From Paraglomus occultum (Eukaryota > Glomeromycota > Glomeromycetes > Paraglomerales > Paraglomeraceae): DNA of 15,485 nt. The stretch's first letter is position 1; each line of letters starts with the position of its first letter. A program made the position numbers and the translations under genes. Positions 10,800 through 15,485 of the stretch are shown piece after piece. The stretch is from NCBI GenBank assembly GCA_910592205.1, contig CAJVPJ010000855.1, positions 1-15,485 on the forward strand, read 5' to 3'. The notes beneath the pieces were generated by a model. That model saw only the letters and a list, made by a program, of their open reading frames with translations. It did not search any database and was not told the origin of the DNA.

Positions 10800-11600
10800 C
10801 GACCAAGAATGTCACGCACATTTTGACTATTATAAAGGTCTCTATCTCATCATTGATTTTAACACACATATTAAAGACAGAAGGCTTTTTCCGGATGTTC
10901 TGGAAGTTTTTGGTCAGTGTTTTACTATATTAATATGGTGTATTTCACAACAAAAATCAGTATGTAGAATGTCAGTCGAGGTGAATGAATAATGTAAAAT
11001 ATCCGGGATACTTTAGTCAGTGGTCGGGTATTTTTTTCATTGTCTCCAGTAAAAATCAAAATAAAGTTTTGGTCATAAAGAATAAAAACAGACCATCACT
11101 TGTGCGAACAGCACGAATTATAAAAGCTTTTTTTTCTGTAGATGGAAAATTAAGTTAAGAAAAACCGTCCATGATGTAATAACAATACTGTATCTCGTCA
11201 AAGGTTTAACGTTTTGAGTAAAATCACAGCCTTATCCACCATAATAGAATAGTATGCCTCAAAAAAATATCACAAGTCTTTTCTGCAGCTTCGTTTACGT
11301 ATGTACAATAAGAATGATAATGGATAGTAACATCTAATATCTGTGTCTGTTCCTCTCTCCACCCTAACACTATTGTCTATGATCTGTTCATGTCATAATA
11401 ATCTCTTCTCTTGCTCTAAATGAGACATACCCAGTATCAATTGCTTTCTAATGTCTAACGGATTATTTAGCGCGATTGGAATTTATGATCCAAATGACTT
11501 GTATCTTGTGATAATATTAACTAACGTATTCACTTTTTCAATGTATGTGCGAAATAAAAGTATCAGTCGATTTTCACACATGTCCTAAATCGAACGTATA

Positions 11601-11755
11601 CAGTGGACTCTCCGTGCATTATCTCTCTAAGTGCAGGAAATAATCTGGTCCCATGTGTGAATTCAATATTACTGATTCTCCCTAAATGCAGGTTTCTCTC
11701 TAAGTGCAGGCATTGACCCCGGCCCCAACGACCTGCACTTAGAGAGAGTCCACTG
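11601..11755. mobile_element. Miniature inverted-repeat transposable element (Tc1/mariner or pogo-like, non-autonomous)
   Basis: The element begins CAGTGGACTCTC and ends with the exact inverse GAGAGTCCACTG, giving 12-bp perfect terminal inverted repeats. TA lies directly outside each end (11599-11600 and 11756-11757), the target-site duplication expected for the Tc1/mariner superfamily. At 155 bp it cannot encode a transposase, so it would depend on one supplied in trans. Inside are three direct copies and one inverted copy of a 15-base motif, CTCTCTAAGTGCAGG. Left of centre the ends diverge from each other after the 12-bp match. Which transposase family mobilises it is inferred from the TA duplication and the CAGT ends only. 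Confidence 0.85.
11623..11746. repeat. Four copies of a 15-bp motif inside the MITE
   Basis: CTCTCTAAGTGCAGG occurs exactly at 11623-11637 and 11696-11710, and as CTCCCTAAATGCAGG (two changes) at 11678-11692. It occurs inverted and exact at 11732-11746 as CCTGCACTTAGAGAG. The inverted copy abuts the right terminal repeat. In the left end the first copy is separated from the terminal repeat by about 10 extra bases, as though that end had expanded. Repeated subterminal motifs in transposons are often transposase-binding sites; that role is inferred here. Confidence 0.85.
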
Positions 11756-12472
11756 TAGTTAGTTGCGAGCGCGTTTCCATCACGAAATCTAACATTAGAG
11801 AGAAGGATAATGGCAGTTCATTTAATAGTTGACTACCGTCTATAACAAATTTTTATATATTAATATCGATTGAAATAGAAAATACAAATTAAAATGACAA
11901 TATTGCAATGTCTGTTGTTCACCGGACCCCAAATGGTTGGAATAGTAAAACGGTCATTTGTTTATTCCTAGCTAACATTACGGCTTCGCGAATTTCATGA
12001 GCTATGATAGGCATCTTATGCTTGTGGTAGACAGAACGAAAAGTTGTTAGTATTAGCACCGGATGATTGCCCGTGAGAATGATTCTAAAAATCTACTGAG
12101 CTACCTCGTAAAAATTACACAGATTATCAAAGCTTGCCTGTTCGGTATCCACGAACTTGGTGTCTTAACAAATTGATATTAATAAACCAGGTGAAGAAGC
12201 AATGAGACTGCTTATCTGTTGTCAATGATAAGAATACGAACACGGAAAGAGGAAGAGGCAAAAGTTCTATGACAGTGACAAGCTCGCAGACGCAATAACG
12301 CGTTAAAGTGGATCTAATACAAGGGGAGAGTATGGAGTCGCGGGTAATTTTTGCATATATGAGGTACACTGCCAGTGAGTATAAATCATAGAGTTACCAG
12401 TCAGGTATCCAGTCTTGACCCTGACTTGATTATTTATGACATAAATGTCTTTTTTTAATGTCATTAGGCAGT

Positions 12473-12533
12473 AAAAAGATATGACGACGGGGTTGACCCG
12501 GAAACCTCTATGATGTAGAAACCGCACAAGCCC
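12473..12533 (-). repeat. Weak tRNA-derived SINE-like patch
   Basis: On the minus strand, GGGCTTGTGCGG (12522-12533) resembles a Pol III A box and GGGTCAACCCC (12489-12499) a B box, each with about three mismatches. The spacing of about 22 bases between them is within the SINE/tRNA range. A run of five T follows (12473-12477) and could terminate Pol III. No tRNA cloverleaf can be drawn, and I saw no A-rich tail or target-site duplication. It could equally be a chance match in a locally GC-richer patch. Confidence 0.2.
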
Positions 12534-12902
12534 GAACCGGTTAGGATACATACGAAATATAATAATGATAATGATAACAGCAACGCATTTAACTCAATCT
12601 GTTTATTTTAATGATAGGCCGCGCTTTTCGGATGTGGCAAGACAACTTGCATAAACGTTACGATACCCTATCATCATCTGCGATAAGTATATTGTCGCTG
12701 ATGCATACTAATACTCTCTCACGTCCGACGGCAAATTATAGAGCATGAGTTGGAGGACACGATAAAGAGCTGGACAGGAAGATAAGGTAATGCTGGCGAG
12801 GTTTAGCGTTATAGTAACAGTGGGGTGGTAACAGCGGCAATAGATTGGGTTTCCGATGTTACCAAAGACGTTTTTTAAACGAATGTTAAACTATCAAAGT
12901 TG

Positions 12903-12930
12903 CATTATTTAAACGCTAAGCTAAATAATG
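12903..12930. repeat. Perfect 9-bp inverted repeat with 10-base loop
   Basis: CATTATTTA (12903-12911) and TAAATAATG (12922-12930) are exact inverses around AACGCTAAGC. It lies about 770 bases upstream of the Myb gene. Function is unknown, and no target-site duplication marks it as a mobile element. Confidence 0.55.
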
Positions 12931-13699
12931 GTGTTGCGTTAATATAAACCGAGTGCAATATACAGACGGCAATGTCCGACATCTTATAAATTGACATTTA
13001 ACCCGGGATGAATAACCGTCAAAGATTAATGACACAAGTAAACCCTAATATACAGTCATCGTATTAAACTAAAAGTAGAAGCCGCAGCCCCAAGGGTCGG
13101 ATATCGTTTGGCCTTCCGCGATTGTTGACCATAAATCATGTAGCATAATATGGTTTATTTATAGATACTGTACTGTCACGTTGCACACGATACTATGTAT
13201 ATTTATGTAACAGTCAATTCAAAAGTAAGTTTATACCGGAATTCGGTATCAATGAAGTCCGTAATATTTATAGTAATCCCAAAAAACTAAACACAATGAA
13301 AAGTGGCTTGGAAGGTCTTACTGGTTTAAGGTCAAGGCTAAACTGATTGCGTTTACTTCAATTTCAAACAGTAATATTTTTCTATTAAAAATTTTGTAAG
13401 AAAGTAGATAAATACATATTTCTCGTCGGCATGTCAGTTGGAGCTAACTGGCTTAGAGATGCCAGTTACATACGGAACGTAACAATACTAGAAGGAAACA
13501 ATAATCATCTGCCCTCGGTTCCTACTTTATTGTTCTGCTCGGTTTATCGTTATTATTGTATAATCACTTCTTTTCTTAATATATGTGCTTGCGTAACGTT
13601 GTCTGCTGCGCATGCTATTGATTCAAAAATGATTGTCTCAATTAACGGTTCGGAATTTTCTCTTTCTTTACCGTCCAATCTCCAACTTGCTTTTACCTA

Positions 13700-14509
13700 A
13701 TGGCCTGCACTATCAAGAAATCATCAACGTTGGTTGACGTACACGGTAAAAGTCCTAGCTGTCGAAGACGATGGTCCGCGAAGGTATGCGCTTTGTACAA
13801 CGTTCCACCTTTTGCTAACGATGTTTAACTAATACTAAAGACACCGTTAATACGACAGGATGATAGGTTACTTCGGAATTACTATGTCAAATATAAGGGA
13901 AGTTGGTCGCGAATTGCAAAAGAGTTACCAGGAAGAGACAATAGAGCATGTTATAATCGGTGAGGAAGTTTTACTTTATTGTCGGAACTTTTACGGTGTT
14001 GTAAATTCTGATATTTATTTGTTTGATTTATATATTAATATTCAGATGGATAAATCATGCCAACCCGGATGGTAAGAACATTCATATAATCTCTACATGC
14101 CAAATCAAGTATATTCCTGTTGTATGCATATAGCATATCAGTAATTACAGCTTTATTGACTTCTTTACAGTTAACAAGCAACCTTTGGAGAAATGGGAAA
14201 TAGACATTTTGAAAGAGAATTATAAATACTACGGTAATCAATGGAATCTAGTTATTAAAGGCTTAAAAGGCAGGACCCCTTTGCAAGCTAAGAATTTTTT
14301 TTACAGCATGAGAAAATCTTCAGAGTAAGTAAACTGTCAAGCATTTCATCAAAAGTTTGATAGCTATATTATATCTGCTATTTATTTTACGCAGGAAATT
14401 GATCAAGGAGAGAATGTCAATTTATCGAATAGTGAATAAGGATCACTCTAGTGAATCAAACATTCCAGAATCTTTTATGACATATTTTATAGAGAACAAC
14501 GTGCCCTGA
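13700..14509 (+). CDS. Small two-repeat Myb/SANT DNA-binding protein (5 exons)
   Basis: Predicted nuclear DNA-binding protein of 159 aa. Exons 13700-13783, 13859-13959, 14046-14071, 14171-14324 and 14395-14509 join in phase; introns are 75, 86, 99 and 70 bases with GTATGC, GTGAGG, GTAAGA and GTAAGT donors. Repeat 1 spans residues 24-64 with tryptophans W25, W44 and W63 spaced exactly 19 apart, and the helix-3 core LPGRDNRACYNRW. Repeat 2 spans about 75-118 with L76, W95 and F114 at the equivalent positions and GRTPLQAKNFF in helix 3. The link NHANPDVNKQP matches the usual R2-R3 linker pattern. The 37-residue C-terminal tail has no recognised domain. For intron 1 the acceptor CGACAG at 13858 was chosen over CTAAAG at 13840 because only it gives correct Trp spacing. 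The start at 13700 is the only ATG in the exon; an in-frame TAA lies at 13643. An upstream spliced start is possible. Target genes are unknown. Confidence 0.85.
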
Positions 14510-15414
14510 CTTTCAGAGGACATAACTTTCCAGATGTCTATTTTTATTGGATATGACATGATACTAGTACTAGTAACGTCTGTAATAATGGTTATACAAA
14601 AAATATATAAATATTTCTGTGTTTGTACAATTACATCAACATACTATTGCAAAGTGATGTAACTCAAGTCTCAATATACAGTCAAAACGTTGTTAAACTC
14701 TTTACTCAATATTTTTACTATCTCGTTAGTTTTGAAATCCCAATTGTAAACTCAGAAAGACAAGCCTAGCAGATTACCATCAGTCACATAATGTCCCTAT
14801 CTGGTTGAAGTCAATGAATACCATTCTATTATATATTATATTTCGGAAGAAAAAAGTCCACAGATATTTATCCAGCAGCTTTCTATACCCAAGATTGAAT
14901 TGGAACACGCGCATCAAAGTCCCACGCCAGTTAGAGTAAGTAAAAAGAAAAAAGATAAGTCTCATTCAAACACAAACATTCATCCTTTGATGGATGTATG
15001 GCAATCATATACAATATGCAAAGCTTGGCTTCTAAGCTTAACAAACTAAACAAATTGTCTACAAGTATATTAGGGAATAGCACAGGTAGAAATAAACAAT
15101 GTCAGCCTCAATTAAGCTGCAGATTTATTTCTGAGATCTGTCAGAAATGCATATTAATATTAAAAAAATCCCGAACATGTGTTATAGGCCGTTCGGTATT
15201 GACAACTCCCGGTTTTATTTTATCCCACACATTTCAGATAGTCTTATTCTCAACTGATTTATGGGTGCCGTCTTACTGGAATCAGTATTGCATAATTACA
15301 CATTACATTTTTCAACCTTTTCCTAAGTACTCATGCTACATATACGTATATGTAACATTTCAGACAGAAAATTAGCCAGAAATGTGTCGTTTTGAATTAA
15401 AAAATCTCTATATA
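14510..15414. other. Right intergenic region, no confident gene
   Basis: Downstream of the Myb gene there is no canonical AATAAA in the first 120 bases; AT-rich variants near 14600 could serve. An 86-codon stretch without ATG is open on the plus strand at 14792-15049 and contains a consensus GTAAGT donor at 14936, so an exon of an undefined gene is possible. The 125-codon ORF at 14998-15375 uses a different frame and is rich in Ile, Tyr, Cys and Ser with no recognised domain; I regard it as unsupported. The string AATATACAGTCA at 14673 repeats one at 13047. Confidence 0.45.
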
Positions 15415-15485
15415 CACTCACTGGACAAAAGTCTACGTAATTTTTGTCGATCACATAGTAAAACATATGAAAAATCTATTTTTTC
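15415..15485 (+). mobile_element. Outer end of a Tc1/mariner-type transposon, cut by the window edge
   Basis: After a TA dinucleotide (15413-15414) the sequence reads CACTCACTGGACAAAAGTC, then TACGTAATTTTTG. A CACT- or CAGT-type end with GGACAAAAGT nearby is a common form of terminal inverted repeat in Tc1/mariner elements. Only 71 bases are visible, so the transposase and the opposite end are outside the window and neither the superfamily nor completeness can be confirmed. Confidence 0.45.

Larger units (their letters stand above)
10800..13699. other. Intergenic region between the two divergent genes
   Basis: No supported gene. It holds the MITE at 11601-11755, a weak SINE-like patch at about 12473-12533, and a perfect 9-bp inverted repeat around a 10-base loop at 12903-12930. 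The string AATATACAG occurs at 12957 and 13047. A minus-strand open stretch at 11919-12092 extends in the same frame to 12164 past one TAG and looks possibly coding; it is listed under findings. The 89-codon ORF at 13431-13700, just upstream of the Myb gene, matches no family I recognise. Confidence 0.5.

Noticed and set aside
182-12369. Reassigned stop codons (TAA/TAG read as Gln), suggested by in-frame stops in several coding-like stretches
   Set aside because: The NRD1-like gene uses only CAA/CAG for its many glutamines, including 39 in a row, and contains no in-frame TAA or TAG. The stretches that prompted the idea are not proven coding.
12489-12540. True tRNA gene
   Set aside because: The box matches are imperfect and no acceptor, D or anticodon stems can be formed.
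13784-13840. 57-base version of Myb intron 1 ending at CTAAAG
   Set aside because: It is in phase but adds TPLIRQ between the first and second tryptophans, giving wrong Myb spacing; the CAG acceptor at 13858 restores exact 19-residue spacing.
1-15485. CRISPR arrays, prokaryotic operons, phage or defence islands
   Set aside because: No regularly spaced direct repeats, no Shine-Dalgarno-led gene runs, and the confident genes are spliced eukaryotic genes.

Overview
The window looks like a stretch of an AT-rich, intron-bearing fungal nuclear genome with low gene density. The main evidence is a spliced minus-strand gene whose exons join in phase into an 871-residue protein. It has an N-terminal RNA polymerase II CTD-interaction domain (CID), an RRM, and the fungal Nrd1/Seb1 signature just after the RRM (RWGVGFGP, DRKWLLT, GGTGGRPI, EEPDI). 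Introns of 55-900 bases, a long low-complexity tail and transposon debris suggest an early-diverging fungus such as Mucoromycota/Glomeromycotina or Zoopagomycota. That lineage assignment is inference, because nothing in the window fixes a species.

Layout from left to right. Bases 1-5573 hold no gene I can support, only small hairpins and scattered open stretches on the minus strand that could be chance or weakly spliced coding sequence. Bases 5574-10649 (minus) hold the NRD1/SEB1-like gene in ten exons. The last exon encodes 39 consecutive glutamines followed by a His/Pro-rich and then an Arg/Asp-rich tail. Bases 10650-13699 are intergenic. They carry the putative promoter (TATA-like box plus CACGTG), a complete 155-bp TA-flanked miniature inverted-repeat element at 11601-11755, and a weak tRNA-derived SINE-like patch near 12473-12533. 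Bases 13700-14509 (plus) encode a small 159-residue two-repeat Myb/SANT protein in five exons. Bases 14510-15414 have no confident gene. From 15415 to the window edge the sequence looks like the outer end of a Tc1/mariner-type transposon that continues outside.

The two confident genes are not an operon and are transcribed away from each other. The first is a predicted nuclear RNA-binding factor linking RNA polymerase II to 3'-end formation or termination. The second is a predicted DNA-binding protein. I see no sign of a joint function. Neither gene is a single long ORF: most exons are shorter than 250 bases and the Myb gene includes a 26-base exon, so an ORF-only view would miss the Myb gene and most of the first one. 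I found no convincing evidence of a novel multi-gene system. The most distinctive items are the MITE with its four internal 15-mers and the long polyQ/His tail on the termination factor.
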